This document shows positions 7,623 through 16,474 of a stretch of DNA of 64,000 nt, piece after piece. The DNA comes from Desulfosporosinus sp. HMP52. Its GTDB lineage: Bacteria; Bacillota; Desulfitobacteriia; Desulfitobacteriales; Desulfitobacteriaceae. A program made the translations under genes and the position numbers. The notes beneath the pieces were generated by a model that was given only the letters and a program-made list of their open reading frames with translations, was not told the DNA's origin and did not search any database. Position 1 is the first letter of the stretch, and each line of letters starts with the position of its first letter. The stretch covers positions 1-64,000 of the forward strand of contig NZ_JMGA01000056.1 of assembly GCF_000765145.1 (NCBI RefSeq), given 5' to 3'.

Positions 7623-8532
7623 TGTATCTATATTTACCAAGAGTGAAATAGAATTAACACCGGGATGGTCAGGCCTTCGTATACCGAGGGCTTGCATTTT
7701 CGGTCTGGGTCTCATTGGAGGATCATGGGCAGGAGCTTTGCATAATGCGGGGTGGGATGTTTCAGCAATCGATTCTGAAAAGGCCAGTATCGAGGAAGCA
7801 GTAGTGCGGGGCTGGCTGCAGGATGGTTGGACATCCGTACCAGAGTTTTTAGATGTGGATTTGATAGTATTGGCACTTCCGTTACAAATATTGAAGGAAG
7901 GGCTTGACCAATTGACGGGAAGGATTCCTAAGGGAGCAGTTGTTACAGATGTGGGAAGCCTAAAGAGAGGTATTTGCAGGAAATCAGGAGTTGACACCCA
8001 GAAGGATTTTCCGGAATTCTATTTTATTGGCGGACACCCTATGACCGGTTCCGAACAGTCAGGATTTAGAGTGGCGGATCCTAACCTTTTTCAGGGTTAC
8101 CCTTACGTCCTAACACCTGACAAGGATTGTCCTCCTCATGTCTTTCAAAAACTAGCCGCTACTTTAAAAGGATTTGGTGCCAAAGTGGTATTTCGAGAAC
8201 CTCTTGAACATGATGTGGAAGTGGCAATGGTTAGTCATATCCCCCATTTGTTAGCCGTAGCCTTAACCTTAGCAACTCAAGATGCTTCCAAAGAAGGTAA
8301 AGAGCCTTTTGCTTTAGCTGGTCGTAGTTTTCGTGATATAACACGCATAGCGGACAGTTCTCCTGAAATGTGGAAAGAAATAATGGTTAAAAATGCTGAC
8401 GCAATTTTAGGAGGGCTTACTTTATGGGAACAAAGAGTCCAGGAGTTGAAGGAGTCCCTTCTGCAAGGGGATGGAGAGGGAATTGCCGAAGCCTTTCGTA
8501 AGGCTCACCTGGCGAGGGAAAGTCTTAATTAA
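7612..8532 (+). CDS. tyrA: Prephenate dehydrogenase
   Basis: Oxidises and decarboxylates prephenate to 4-hydroxyphenylpyruvate in tyrosine synthesis. The NAD-binding motif is IFGLGLIGGSWAG (about residues 28-40). The family signature GGHPMTGSEQSG lies near residue 140, followed by a helical dimerisation domain with HIPHLLAVAL. The start GTG at 7612 overlaps the DAHP synthase by 11 bases and is preceded by GGGGAAGTGAG. At 306 residues it has no C-terminal ACT domain, so feedback control probably rests on the upstream enzyme or on the leader. Confidence 0.9.
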   Translation: MLSDVSIFTKSEIELTPGWSGLRIPRACIFGLGLIGGSWAGALHNAGWDVSAIDSEKASIEEAVVRGWLQDGWTSVPEFLDVDLIVLALPLQILKEGLDQLTGRIPKGAVVTDVGSLKRGICRKSGVDTQKDFPEFYFIGGHPMTGSEQSGFRVADPNLFQGYPYVLTPDKDCPPHVFQKLAATLKGFGAKVVFREPLEHDVEVAMVSHIPHLLAVALTLATQDASKEGKEPFALAGRSFRDITRIADSSPEMWKEIMVKNADAILGGLTLWEQRVQELKESLLQGDGEGIAEAFRKAHLARESLN

Positions 8533-8617
8533 GCGCAATATCGTATGTGATTGATAAGAATTTAGGTTATAATAGAGACTACTAATGGTAATTGAATGCG
8601 CTGGGAGGTAATCATTT

Positions 8618-9904
8618 ATGGGAGGCGTGTATATCAAGCCGATCACCACACTGAGAGGCGAAATCGAAGTTCCTGGCGATAAGTCTATTTCTCATAGAGC
8701 AGCACTTTTTGGCGGGATGGCTCATGGAGAAACACATGTATCAAATTTTTTATTGGGCCAGGACTGTTTAAGTACCCTTCAATGCTTGAAACAATTAGGA
8801 GTATCTTGGGAGAGACAGGGTACTGACGTGTGGATAAGTGGTGAGGGCATTGAGGCCTGGAAGGAACCAGACGATGTTCTTGATGCAGGTAATTCGGGAA
8901 CGACAATGAGACTGATGCTGGGTGCCCTGGCAGGGAGTCCTTTTACTGTCACAATGAGCGGTGATCACTCTCTTCGATCACGACCTATGCGCAGAGTTAC
9001 CGATCCTCTTAAGGTGATGGGAGCGCAGATAATGGGGCGTAGGGATGGGAATTTTGCTCCACTTACAATGCAGGGCGGTCAGTTAGAGGGTCATCCCTTT
9101 AAAACCCCTGTTGCTTCAGCTCAAATAAAATCTGCCATCCTTTTAGCTGGGTTAAGAGCTCATGGTGAGACAAGTGTGGAGGAACCGGTGCTTTCTAGAG
9201 ATCATACTGAACGTATGCTCCGAGGGTTCGGAGTTGACGTCCGGAGCAATAAGACCCTCGTCAGGATCCAAGGTGGAGGAAGTCTAAAAAGTCAAGCTGT
9301 TTCAGTACCGGGGGATATTTCATCAGCAGCCTTCTTCCTAGTCTTGGGAAGCTTGGTAGGGCAAGGGGAGATTGTTTTACCCAATGTTGGCGTCAACCCA
9401 ACTCGTACTGGAATCTTAGATGTATTGAGAGCCATGGGTGCAGATATCGAATTAATTAATGTCCAAGAACTATGTGGTGAGCCCAGAGCTACAATACGTG
9501 TCCGTCCTACAAGACTTAAAGGTGTTGAAATTTCCGGAGACCTAATTCCCCGCCTGATCGATGAGATCCCTATACTTGCCGTAGCGGCAAGTTTGGCTGA
9601 AGGAGAGACTGTTATTCGGGATGCGGCAGAACTGAGAGTTAAAGAAACGGATCGAATAAGTACTGTTGTTCAAGGTCTAAGTGCTCTGGGAGCTAAAGTT
9701 GAAGAACTGCCAGATGGTCTGCGTATCCATGGTCAGACTTCGCTGAACGGAGGACAGGTTAGCAGTTTAGGTGATCATCGCCTAGCTATGTCCTGGGCTA
9801 TTGCCGGGATGTTGTCAAAGGAAGGAGTTAGTGTGGCAGACATGGCCGCGGCTGATGTTTCATACCCTGACTTTTTATCTGTTATAGAGAAAGTAGCTGG
9901 ATGA
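8618..9904 (+). CDS. aroA: 3-phosphoshikimate 1-carboxyvinyltransferase (EPSP synthase)
   Basis: Transfers the enolpyruvyl group of PEP to shikimate 3-phosphate, the penultimate step to chorismate. Signatures are PGDKSISHRA near the start, DAGNSGTTMRLMLG near residue 90 and RVKETDRI near residue 340. At 428 residues it has normal length. The ATG is preceded by GGGAGGTAAT. The PEP-site motif is GNSGTT; glyphosate sensitivity class cannot be stated. It continues the aroF-tyrA operon after an 85-base gap. Confidence 0.95.
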   Translation: MGGVYIKPITTLRGEIEVPGDKSISHRAALFGGMAHGETHVSNFLLGQDCLSTLQCLKQLGVSWERQGTDVWISGEGIEAWKEPDDVLDAGNSGTTMRLMLGALAGSPFTVTMSGDHSLRSRPMRRVTDPLKVMGAQIMGRRDGNFAPLTMQGGQLEGHPFKTPVASAQIKSAILLAGLRAHGETSVEEPVLSRDHTERMLRGFGVDVRSNKTLVRIQGGGSLKSQAVSVPGDISSAAFFLVLGSLVGQGEIVLPNVGVNPTRTGILDVLRAMGADIELINVQELCGEPRATIRVRPTRLKGVEISGDLIPRLIDEIPILAVAASLAEGETVIRDAAELRVKETDRISTVVQGLSALGAKVEELPDGLRIHGQTSLNGGQVSSLGDHRLAMSWAIAGMLSKEGVSVADMAAADVSYPDFLSVIEKVAG

Positions 9905-9908
9905 CTCA

Positions 9909-10658
9909 ATGTCTTACAAAGCTGATACGTCTAATGGTACTATTGAAAAAGGTTTTACCTACGGCTTAAGTCAATCATTGACAATTGCAATTGGATATGC
10001 ACCAGTGGCTATAACCTTTGGTATTCTCGCGACGCAGTTCGGTTTAACCTTTTGGGAAGCCGGATTGATGTCGCTCTTTGTGTATGCCGGTGCTTCTCAG
10101 TTTATTGCGATAGAAATGATCCATCAAGGAGCAACCCCTTTAATGATTGGGGTTACAACCCTTATTGTAAATATTCGACATTTTATTATGAGCTTGTCGG
10201 TTGTTCCCTATTTCCCGGAGAGATCACTCCCCTGGTCACTAGGTTTAGCTCAAGGGCTTACCGACGAAACATTTGTGCTTAATACCAAGGTTTTGAAGAA
10301 TGTTGAGGGAGAAGAAAACCGTCGTAGAGTTATGCTAGGGATTAACCTAGGAGCTTATGCAACTTGGGTAAGTTTTACTATCCTGGGGGGGTTAATTGGT
10401 AAATGGCTCCCTATTCAGTTCTCGGGTTTTCAATTTGCCCTCTTAGCTTTGTTCATCATCCTAACAACATCCTCTTTGTCAAAGAAGAATTATTTCACGT
10501 ATATCTTAGCTGCAGCTCTGGCAGTTTTCTTAAAGCTGCTGATTCCAGGGAAAATTTACTTAATTATTAGTGTGGTTGTTGCTGCAGGCATTGGGGCATG
10601 GTGGCGTGGGAAGAAAGCGTCTGAAAGTGTAGGCTGTGATAGCCAAAAGAGTATTTAA
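9909..10658 (+). CDS. azlC: AzlC-family branched-chain amino acid exporter, large subunit
   Basis: A 249-residue inner-membrane protein with about seven or eight hydrophobic helices and the AzlC pattern (GYAPVAITFGILATQFGLTF, then LMSLFVYAGASQFIA). AzlC works with the small AzlD subunit, encoded next, to export amino acids; 4-azaleucine is the classical Bacillus substrate. The start is only four bases after the aroA stop, so it is translated in the aro operon. Whether it exports aromatic compounds is open. Confidence 0.88.
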   Translation: MSYKADTSNGTIEKGFTYGLSQSLTIAIGYAPVAITFGILATQFGLTFWEAGLMSLFVYAGASQFIAIEMIHQGATPLMIGVTTLIVNIRHFIMSLSVVPYFPERSLPWSLGLAQGLTDETFVLNTKVLKNVEGEENRRRVMLGINLGAYATWVSFTILGGLIGKWLPIQFSGFQFALLALFIILTTSSLSKKNYFTYILAAALAVFLKLLIPGKIYLIISVVVAAGIGAWWRGKKASESVGCDSQKSI

Positions 10659-10687
10659 GAGGTCTAGCATGAGAAGGGAAGATATTC

Positions 10688-11008
10688 ATGTCAATCCAAT
10701 TGCTTGAAACCGTTTTATTAATGACAATTGTTACATATGGTTCGCGGGTACTGCCTTTTCTATTATTTAAAGGAAAGAATGTTAAGGGGTTTGCTCGAGA
10801 TTTTATCGAGCTTGTTCCCATCGCCTTACTCGCTGCCTTAGTTGTTCCCGAGCTAGTAACACCGAGTGGAACAATTGTTATTGTGAATAACCCCTTTCTC
10901 TGGGCGGGAATATTGACATTTCTCTTTTCAAAATTCGTACCGAATTTATTTTTAGGAATCCTCTTTGGGATGAGTGTGTTCTGGGGGTTGGATAAATTAC
11001 TCGTGTAA
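10688..11008 (+). CDS. azlD: AzlD-family exporter, small subunit
   Basis: A 106-residue membrane protein with four hydrophobic helices and the AzlD pattern (TYGSRVLPFLLF near the start, FIELVPIALLAALVVPELV in the middle). It is the partner of AzlC, whose gene ends 29 bases upstream. The ATG (10688) follows GAAGGGAAG. It is the last gene of the aro-azl transcription unit and is followed by a strong hairpin terminator. Confidence 0.88.
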   Translation: MSIQLLETVLLMTIVTYGSRVLPFLLFKGKNVKGFARDFIELVPIALLAALVVPELVTPSGTIVIVNNPFLWAGILTFLFSKFVPNLFLGILFGMSVFWGLDKLLV

Positions 11009-11042
11009 GAATAGCCTACGACTTAATCAAAATATTCTCCCC

Positions 11043-11087
11043 AAAAGTGATAACCGTGCAGACGTTACTGCACGGTTATCACTTTTT
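11043..11087. terminator. Bidirectional terminator between azlD and cls
   Basis: A perfect 19-bp inverted repeat (arms 11043-11061 and 11068-11086, six-base loop). A run of A precedes the left arm and a run of T follows the right arm, so it can stop transcription from both convergent genes. Confidence 0.9.
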
Positions 11088-11088
11088 A

Positions 11089-12618
11089 TTACATAAGCGG
11101 GGCGAAAACACGGAGAACAGAACGACCCAGACGCTTGTACCATTTGACAGCCCGACAGTCCGTCAATGTGACAGGTTGACATCGTTCTAAGGTCGTAAGA
11201 AAATCCTTAGTTACTTCCAAAACGCTTTGTGTTTCGTAAAGCCAGACCCCGCATTCGAAATGTAAGAATAGACTGCGGTAATCTAAATTAATTGTTCCGA
11301 CAACAGCCAGCTTGTCATCAATCACCAGGGATTTAGCGTGCATAAAGCCTGGGGTATACTCATAGATCTTTACGCCGTTTTCCACAAGGGCATCATAGTT
11401 TGCGCGGGTCACAGCATGAACGTACCATTTATCCCAGATGTGAGGAGTTATGATTCGAACATCCACATTTCGCTTAGCTGCAGAGCAAAGGGCATTAAGC
11501 ATCACGTTGTCGAGAATGAGATACGGGGAATAGATATAGACATATTGCTCAGCTGTGTTGATAAGATTCAAATAAATAGTTTCCCCTAACGACTCGTCAT
11601 CTAATGGAGTGTCGCCAAAAGGCTGAACATAGCCATCCGATTCCTTTATATCCTTGGTCATAGGTTTGAAGTGTTCATAGTCTTCATCTGTATTTCGGTG
11701 ATGATTCCATAGCGACAGAAACATTACAGTAAAGCTCCAAACTGCATCTCCTTGAAGAAGGACAGCTGAATCTTTCCAGTGTCCATATTTATTATAAGCA
11801 TTGATATACTCATCTGCGAGATTGATACCGCCTGTGAAGGCCGTATAACCGTCGATGACTGCAATTTTTCGGTGATCACGATTGTTCATTTGAGACGACA
11901 GAACTGGGATAAAGGGGTTAAAAGCACAGCACTTGATTCCCATTCGTTCAAGTTGTTTATGATAGCCATATGGTAACGTAAAAAGACATCCGACATCATC
12001 ATAAATGACACGAACATCCACTCCTTGACTTACCTTTTCGATTAGAATATCCAGTACTGAATTCCAGAAGGTTCCTTCTTCAATGATGAAGTATTCCAGA
12101 AATATATATTTTTCCGCCTTGATTAGTTCCTCTAGTAAGCGTTCATACATTCGCTCTCCTGGTGTAAGATACTCAGAAGTCGTGTTTTGATAGACCGGAC
12201 AGAAGGAATAGTTTTCTATATAGTATGATTGATTGGCTGCACTTAAGCTTTTGGCTTTGATTTTCTGGTTAATCATCTCGTTATGACCCAGTAATTTGAT
12301 CATTTTCTCCTGAATCGCCTTCATTTTTTCTCTTGAACGTTTACTTAATTTCTTACCCCCAAATAGCAGATAAAAAAGTCCACCAAAGATGGGAAAGAGC
12401 ATAATTGGAACAATCCAGGCAATTTTATAGGCGGGGTTAACCTTGCCACTTAATATCCTTAGCAGGGCTACTACACTCAGTAAGGTACAAATTGCATAAA
12501 AATAAACAAAGAAGTTACTGAATTTCCAAATGACAAGGACTAAAGCAAATACTTGGATAAGAATTGGTATGCCGACTAAAAAGATCCTGTTAAGTAGAAG
12601 CTTCAATATCCTTTTCAT
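11089..12618 (-). CDS. cls: Cardiolipin synthase
   Basis: Condenses two phosphatidylglycerol molecules to cardiolipin at the membrane. About 509 residues from ATG 12618, chosen because GAGGTG lies just upstream; GTG 12624 is an in-frame alternative. Two hydrophobic helices at the N-terminus are followed by two phospholipase-D motifs: HRKIAVIDG with GGIN near residue 235, and HAKSLVIDD with GTINLD near residue 415. Length and architecture are typical of bacterial ClsA-type enzymes. It converges with azlD. Confidence 0.93.
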   Translation of the reverse strand: MKRILKLLLNRIFLVGIPILIQVFALVLVIWKFSNFFVYFYAICTLLSVVALLRILSGKVNPAYKIAWIVPIMLFPIFGGLFYLLFGGKKLSKRSREKMKAIQEKMIKLLGHNEMINQKIKAKSLSAANQSYYIENYSFCPVYQNTTSEYLTPGERMYERLLEELIKAEKYIFLEYFIIEEGTFWNSVLDILIEKVSQGVDVRVIYDDVGCLFTLPYGYHKQLERMGIKCCAFNPFIPVLSSQMNNRDHRKIAVIDGYTAFTGGINLADEYINAYNKYGHWKDSAVLLQGDAVWSFTVMFLSLWNHHRNTDEDYEHFKPMTKDIKESDGYVQPFGDTPLDDESLGETIYLNLINTAEQYVYIYSPYLILDNVMLNALCSAAKRNVDVRIITPHIWDKWYVHAVTRANYDALVENGVKIYEYTPGFMHAKSLVIDDKLAVVGTINLDYRSLFLHFECGVWLYETQSVLEVTKDFLTTLERCQPVTLTDCRAVKWYKRLGRSVLRVFAPLM

Positions 12619-12651
12619 ACACACCTCTATATTATAGAACTTACTTATATA

Positions 12652-12680
12652 TTGACTAAATAAAGTATACTCAATAATAT
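12652..12680 (+). promoter_or_regulatory. Promoter of a candidate small RNA
   Basis: TTGACT (12652-12657) and TAATAT (12675-12680) are 17 bases apart in the gap upstream of the cls start, on the opposite strand. A transcript beginning near 12687 would contain no long reading frame and would end at the perfect hairpin at 12855-12886. Confidence 0.45.
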
Positions 12681-12686
12681 ATAGAC

Positions 12687-12886
12687 AGTAAATATATTCT
12701 TACGTATTATGCGGAGCTCAAACATAAATGGATCTTCCGGCGCATTCTTGTTGAAAATTAGGATGCGGTACCCATCACTTAAAGTTGGGTTGGTTTGCTG
12801 GGCCTTCAGGTAATCAGTTGCTCGCTGAAATGCATAGTTTAGTTGTTATAATTTGAAACTCCGAGAATAATCTCGGAGTTTCATTT
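12687..12886 (+). ncRNA. Candidate structured small RNA of about 200 nt
   Basis: The interval lies between a plausible promoter and a 12-bp perfect terminator hairpin (arms 12855-12866 and 12871-12882), and has no convincing coding frame. Several helices can be drawn by eye: TATGC and GAGC near 12707 with GCTC and GCATA near 12830; CGCATTC with GGATGCG; ACCCA with TGGGT. Size and layout would fit a 6S-like RNA, but I cannot recognise 6S core features, so the family is left open. Confidence 0.35.
12855..12886 (+). terminator. Strong intrinsic terminator
   Basis: A 12-bp perfect stem (GAAACTCCGAGA/TCTCGGAGTTTC) with loop ATAA, then CATTT. It faces the 3' end of the minus-strand small gene at 12952 and would end the candidate small RNA. 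Confidence 0.75.
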
Positions 12887-12951
12887 AGGTAATCTAGGGT
12901 AGGTGCTATAATAGATTAAAGTTAGAAAGACTTATGCGGAAACAAGTTGAT

Positions 12952-13143
12952 CTATTGGGGGTAACCATTAGTTGGCGTCGAGTCACTCATTATTTCCATT
13001 TCATCGTCATCTTCATAGCAACCGCACCCTCGCGAAACTATGGTTAAACCATACCTCTCTGATTTACGTCCCAGAATGAAAGCTAAAATCAGACTAACAA
13101 AAAATAACATTCCATGGGTATGATAGTGTTTTTGATGAAACAT
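12952..13143 (-). CDS. Small single-pass membrane protein
   Basis: A 63-residue product from ATG 13143, which has a near-perfect ribosome site (AAAGGAGGGATTACA) just upstream; a longer frame to 13191 lacks one. A His-rich start (HQKHYHTH) is followed by one hydrophobic helix (MLFFVSLILAFILG) and an acidic tail with a Cys-Gly-Cys motif. No family is recognised. It is read divergently from the HAD phosphatase gene. Confidence 0.55.
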   Translation of the reverse strand: MFHQKHYHTHGMLFFVSLILAFILGRKSERYGLTIVSRGCGCYEDDDEMEIMSDSTPTNGYPQ

Positions 13144-13230
13144 TGTAATCCCTCCTTTAGTTTTAGAATAGCCGCAATAGCTTAGATTCATCCCGGAAAT
13201 TTAAGGAAATAATATGCTTTGGAGGTTTGT

Positions 13231-13884
13231 ATGCGCTACGATATTCTGCTCTGGGATTTAGATGGAACTTTAACAGATTCGAAAGAAGGGATTACCCGCT
13301 CGGTTCAATACGCTTTAAGTCAGTTAGGTTATCCCATACCTAAAGCAGATGATCTTGAGTGGGTCATTGGGCCGCCGTTAAAAGAGAGTTTTAAAATACT
13401 ACTAGAAACTCAAAATGATGCTCTGTTAAATGAAGCAGTTTTAACCTATAGAAGGCGTTTTCAAGAAATAGGACTCTATGAAAATGAAGTTTACTCTGGA
13501 ATCCCAGAGTTATTGTTGCAGTTAAGAGAAAAGGGTTGTAAGCATTTTTTAGCAACATCCAAACCTAGAATTTTTGCGGAAAAAATTCTTCAACATTTTT
13601 TACTAGCAGAGTACTTTGATGTTATCATGGGAAGTGAGTTAAATGGTCAATTGGTGGAAAAGGAGACTGTCATTAAAGAAGTTCTGAAAAAAGCCCCAGT
13701 GGGCTCACTGTCAAAAGCAGTAATGATCGGTGATCGGAAATATGATGTTTATGGTGCACGAGAAAACAAAATTGATGTGATCGCTGTTGGATATGGGTAT
13801 GGAACTACTGAAGAATTACAAGCAGCAAAACCTGACTTTATTGCGCCAGACGTTGAGAGTTTAGGCCAATTACTTTTAAGCTAA
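13231..13884 (+). CDS. HAD-family phosphatase (phosphoglycolate phosphatase-like)
   Basis: A 217-residue haloacid dehalogenase-like hydrolase from ATG 13231, behind TGGAGG. The nucleophile motif is DLDGTLTDS (residues 8-16), motif II is the Thr-Ser of FLATSKP, the Lys lies before motif III, and motif IV is MIGDRKYDVYGA. An alpha-helical cap lies between motifs I and II. The pattern fits the Gph/PpaX subgroup, which acts on phosphoglycolate, pyrophosphate or nucleoside monophosphates. The true substrate is not evident. Confidence 0.85.
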   Translation: MRYDILLWDLDGTLTDSKEGITRSVQYALSQLGYPIPKADDLEWVIGPPLKESFKILLETQNDALLNEAVLTYRRRFQEIGLYENEVYSGIPELLLQLREKGCKHFLATSKPRIFAEKILQHFLLAEYFDVIMGSELNGQLVEKETVIKEVLKKAPVGSLSKAVMIGDRKYDVYGARENKIDVIAVGYGYGTTEELQAAKPDFIAPDVESLGQLLLS

Positions 13885-13920
13885 TCTGTCGCCATTGGTC
13901 ACCTCTCGCCGTCCTGCAGG

Positions 13921-14025
13921 AAGGATAATTCGTGCGAAAACAGCTGCAAGAAGGGTTAATCCGTGCGAAGGCAGTGCCTTCGTTGCAAGAAGGATAGTTC
14001 GTGCGAAAACAGTGTTTTCGTGGGC
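13921..14025. repeat. Three tandem units of a palindromic intergenic repeat
   Basis: Three units of about 27, 39 and 39 bases share AAGRRTAATYCGTGCGAA-type sequence. Units 2 and 3 each contain a near loop-less palindrome (CGAAGGCAGTGCCTTCG; CGAAAACAGTGTTTTCG); the bases differ while pairing is kept. A fourth unit with the same layout lies at 60124-60163 inside the integrative element. This looks like a REP-type element that can form hairpins. It fills the gap between two convergent genes. Confidence 0.6.
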
Positions 14026-14282
14026 TACGGTGACACTTGACCATCCATGGTCTGCGGATACCGGACGGCGGCGTCTAGGTAGACGTAGTTTTCATCTCTT
14101 TCTTGACGAACCATTCCGACGATACCGTTATCCTTAGCTTCTTCCAGGTATTTATGAACTACAAATTGATAGGCTCGCTCATCCCAAGGATCTAGAAAAT
14201 CTGTGACTGTATTGAAATAGGTTTCAATGGGAATTTTAAGATGATGATGATAGACTTGTAAGGTTATCTCTGACGACTCCAT
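14025..14282 (-). CDS. Hypothetical protein, 85 residues
   Basis: A short acidic soluble protein with a good ribosome site (AAAGGAGGAAT) before the ATG. The sequence (HHHLKIPIETYFNTVTDFLD, then an aromatic and charged C-terminal half) gives no family that I recognise. Its stop codon abuts the repeat cluster at 14025, so the original C-terminus may have been altered by the repeat. Confidence 0.5.
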   Translation of the reverse strand: MESSEITLQVYHHHLKIPIETYFNTVTDFLDPWDERAYQFVVHKYLEEAKDNGIVGMVRQERDENYVYLDAAVRYPQTMDGQVSP

Positions 14283-14374
14283 AAAAATTCCTCCTTTAGG
14301 GTTTAGTCTAGGAAAAAATTAATTGAATTATGTGCTCAGACATGTTTGTCCGTTAAGAAGAAGGAGAGTGAGTA

Positions 14375-15100
14375 ATGGACAATAATGGACTAAATCTAAC
14401 AGATGGTGAAAGTCCACGTTGCGACCGAAAATTAAATTGGGTTGACTTAGCCTTGGTATTAGGTGGAGTTATAGGTATTTATGTCGGCTTAGCTTTTGGT
14501 ACTTTTTGGCTGATGGATCTTTGGCCCCACGAACGGGTTTTAATGTATTTGAATGCCTTTTTGACACAGTTATCTTTCGCCCTGTTAATCTATTTTCTAA
14601 AACGTGTCAGGCGTTGGACATGGGCTGATTTTGGCTGGAGAGATGTACCTATGCGAGTGATCTTTTCCAAGGTTTTGGGATTATACGCTTTAACTTGGGT
14701 TGTTAATATTTGTTATGCTATTGCACTTTTTAATTATGGGTTTACACCTCCCGAGACGGATGTATACTCCAAACTTTTAGGAGATGTTACAGGGTATACA
14801 TTGATTCTTAATTTGCTGTTGGCAGGCATTTTAGCCCCCCTTGTTGAAGAAACCTTGTTTAGAGGAGTTATCTTTGGAAGTCTGCAAGCCTACTTTGGAA
14901 AATGGACAGCGGCAGTCATAAGTGCGACTATTTTCTCCGCCCTTCACTTCCAGGCTTATGGATTTTTTCCGCGCTTTGTTTTAGGAATGGTGCTTGTTTA
15001 TCTTTACGATCGATACAAGTCCCTCTATCCTTCCGTTGGACTGCATGCTTTGAATAATATAGTTGCTACACTTATCGCGGCTAAAATAATGATTGAGTAA
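14375..15100 (+). CDS. CPBP-family intramembrane metalloprotease
   Basis: A 241-residue membrane protein with about seven hydrophobic helices. It carries the three CPBP (Rce1/Abi) motifs: EETLFRG near residue 160, FSALHF near 188 and HALNN near 227. The Glu and His residues form the zinc site of prenyl-protein protease relatives. In bacteria such proteins mature peptides or give bacteriocin immunity; no peptide gene is visible beside it. The cytidylate kinase gene follows after 11 bases. Confidence 0.85.
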   Translation: MDNNGLNLTDGESPRCDRKLNWVDLALVLGGVIGIYVGLAFGTFWLMDLWPHERVLMYLNAFLTQLSFALLIYFLKRVRRWTWADFGWRDVPMRVIFSKVLGLYALTWVVNICYAIALFNYGFTPPETDVYSKLLGDVTGYTLILNLLLAGILAPLVEETLFRGVIFGSLQAYFGKWTAAVISATIFSALHFQAYGFFPRFVLGMVLVYLYDRYKSLYPSVGLHALNNIVATLIAAKIMIE

Positions 15101-15111
15101 AAGGAGCAAAT

Positions 15112-15792
15112 ATGATGATTAAAAGGCAACAGCACGCCTTACAGATTGCCCTTGATGGCCCTGCGGGTGCAGGGAAAAGTACAGTTGCCAAGATTGTAGC
15201 TGAGAAATTAAAGCTTTTTTATGTTGATACCGGTGCAATGTACCGAGCAATTGCTTATAAAGTGCTTAAAATAAATGCTCCAATCGACGATGAAACCAGA
15301 GTTAGTCAGATTGCTAAAGAGACTGAGGTTGTCCTAGATCATTCGGATAAGAGGATTGTTTGGTGTGATGGAGAAGAGGTTACCGAGGAAATTCGTTCCC
15401 CTGAGATATCCCGTGCAGTTTCCGTGGTGGCCTCCTACCCTGGAGTCAGAGAACGTTTAGTCGAGCTTCAGCGTCTGGAGGCAAACCGGGGTGGAGTGGT
15501 TATGGATGGTCGGGATATTGGTACTTATGTTTTGCCGGAAGCAGATTTTAAATTCTTTTTGACGGCAACACCTGAGGAGCGAGCAAAGCGTCGGTGGTTA
15601 GAACTTGCGAAATTAGGTAAAGAAGTGCCCTTACAAGAGGTTACGCAAGACATGGTTGAACGCGACCGTCTTGATACAGAGCGCCAGGTCTCTCCACTTA
15701 AGCCTGCTGAAGATGCAATTATCCTCGATACAACAGGAATTGGTATTGACGAGTTAGTAACTAGGATTCTGACGCTGGTGCAGGGAGGTTGA
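15112..15792 (+). CDS. cmk: Cytidylate kinase
   Basis: Phosphorylates CMP and dCMP with ATP. The P-loop [16 protein letters not shown] lies at about residues 12-27, and [10 protein letters not shown] near residue 130 belongs to the CMP site; the LID contains [11 protein letters not shown]. At 226 residues it has normal length. The next gene starts 3 bases after the stop. The order cmk, plsC, ispH-rpsA is common in clostridia and supports the calls. Confidence 0.95.
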   Translation: MMIKRQQHALQIALDGPAGAGKSTVAKIVAEKLKLFYVDTGAMYRAIAYKVLKINAPIDDETRVSQIAKETEVVLDHSDKRIVWCDGEEVTEEIRSPEISRAVSVVASYPGVRERLVELQRLEANRGGVVMDGRDIGTYVLPEADFKFFLTATPEERAKRRWLELAKLGKEVPLQEVTQDMVERDRLDTERQVSPLKPAEDAIILDTTGIGIDELVTRILTLVQGG

Positions 15793-15795
15793 GCA

Positions 15796-16392
15796 ATGAC
15801 GTTTTATAGTTTTGCTAAAGGAATCTTTCGTCTGCAATTTCGGCTAATGGGATGGAAAGTGCAAGGGGTAGAGAACATACCTTGTGAAGGTCCGGTTATT
15901 TTAGCCATTAACCATGTTAGTATGTGGGATCCTGTTGTAGCAGCTTGTAGTGTTCCTCGTCATGTCTCTTTTATGGCGAAAGAAGAGTTGTTTTCCTTAC
16001 CGATTTTGGGAAAGATTTTCTCAAGACTGGGTGCTTTTCCGGTTAAACGGGGGCATGGAGATATGAATGCAATTCGACAATCTTTGGCAATCTTAAAAGG
16101 TGGAGGGGTTTTAGGGCTTTTTCCTGAAGGAACCAGATCAAAGACCGGAGAAATTCAAAAGGGTATGCCTGGAATGGTTCTTCTAATGGAAAAAAGTCAA
16201 GCCTCGGTTGTTCCTGTAAAGGTAAGAGGGACAAAACACATGTTTACTAAAGGTTGGGGGAAAATTACTATCGTGCTTGGTCAGCCTCTAACTGCAGAGA
16301 TGCTTAAAGCTCCGGAAGGTGTCGAAAACCGTCGGGAATGGATTGCTGATCGTATAATGCAGGCAATGATTGAGCTCCCGGAAGCAAAGTAA
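15796..16392 (+). CDS. plsC: 1-acyl-sn-glycerol-3-phosphate acyltransferase
   Basis: A membrane-associated acyltransferase that makes phosphatidic acid from lysophosphatidate. The HX4D motif is NHVSMWDP (about residues 36-43), and the second block FPEGTRSKTG lies near residue 112. At 198 residues it is a short, typical Gram-positive PlsC. It starts 3 bases after cmk, behind AGGGAGG in the cmk 3' end, so the two are coupled. Confidence 0.9.
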   Translation: MTFYSFAKGIFRLQFRLMGWKVQGVENIPCEGPVILAINHVSMWDPVVAACSVPRHVSFMAKEELFSLPILGKIFSRLGAFPVKRGHGDMNAIRQSLAILKGGGVLGLFPEGTRSKTGEIQKGMPGMVLLMEKSQASVVPVKVRGTKHMFTKGWGKITIVLGQPLTAEMLKAPEGVENRREWIADRIMQAMIELPEAK

Positions 16393-16474
16393 AATGTTTC
16401 TCTATTAAATTGGCAGGATTTTTAGAACAGTATAGAGAATTAGTTCTTTACAATTTTTAGGGGGGTTCTAAATT

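Noticed and set aside
12687-12886. Firm call of 6S RNA
   Set aside because: Size and layout fit, but no central bubble or closing stem could be identified by eye, so only a generic ncRNA candidate is reported.
13921-14025. CRISPR array
   Set aside because: Three short repeat units without regular unique spacers and with palindromes typical of REP elements; no cas genes in the window.
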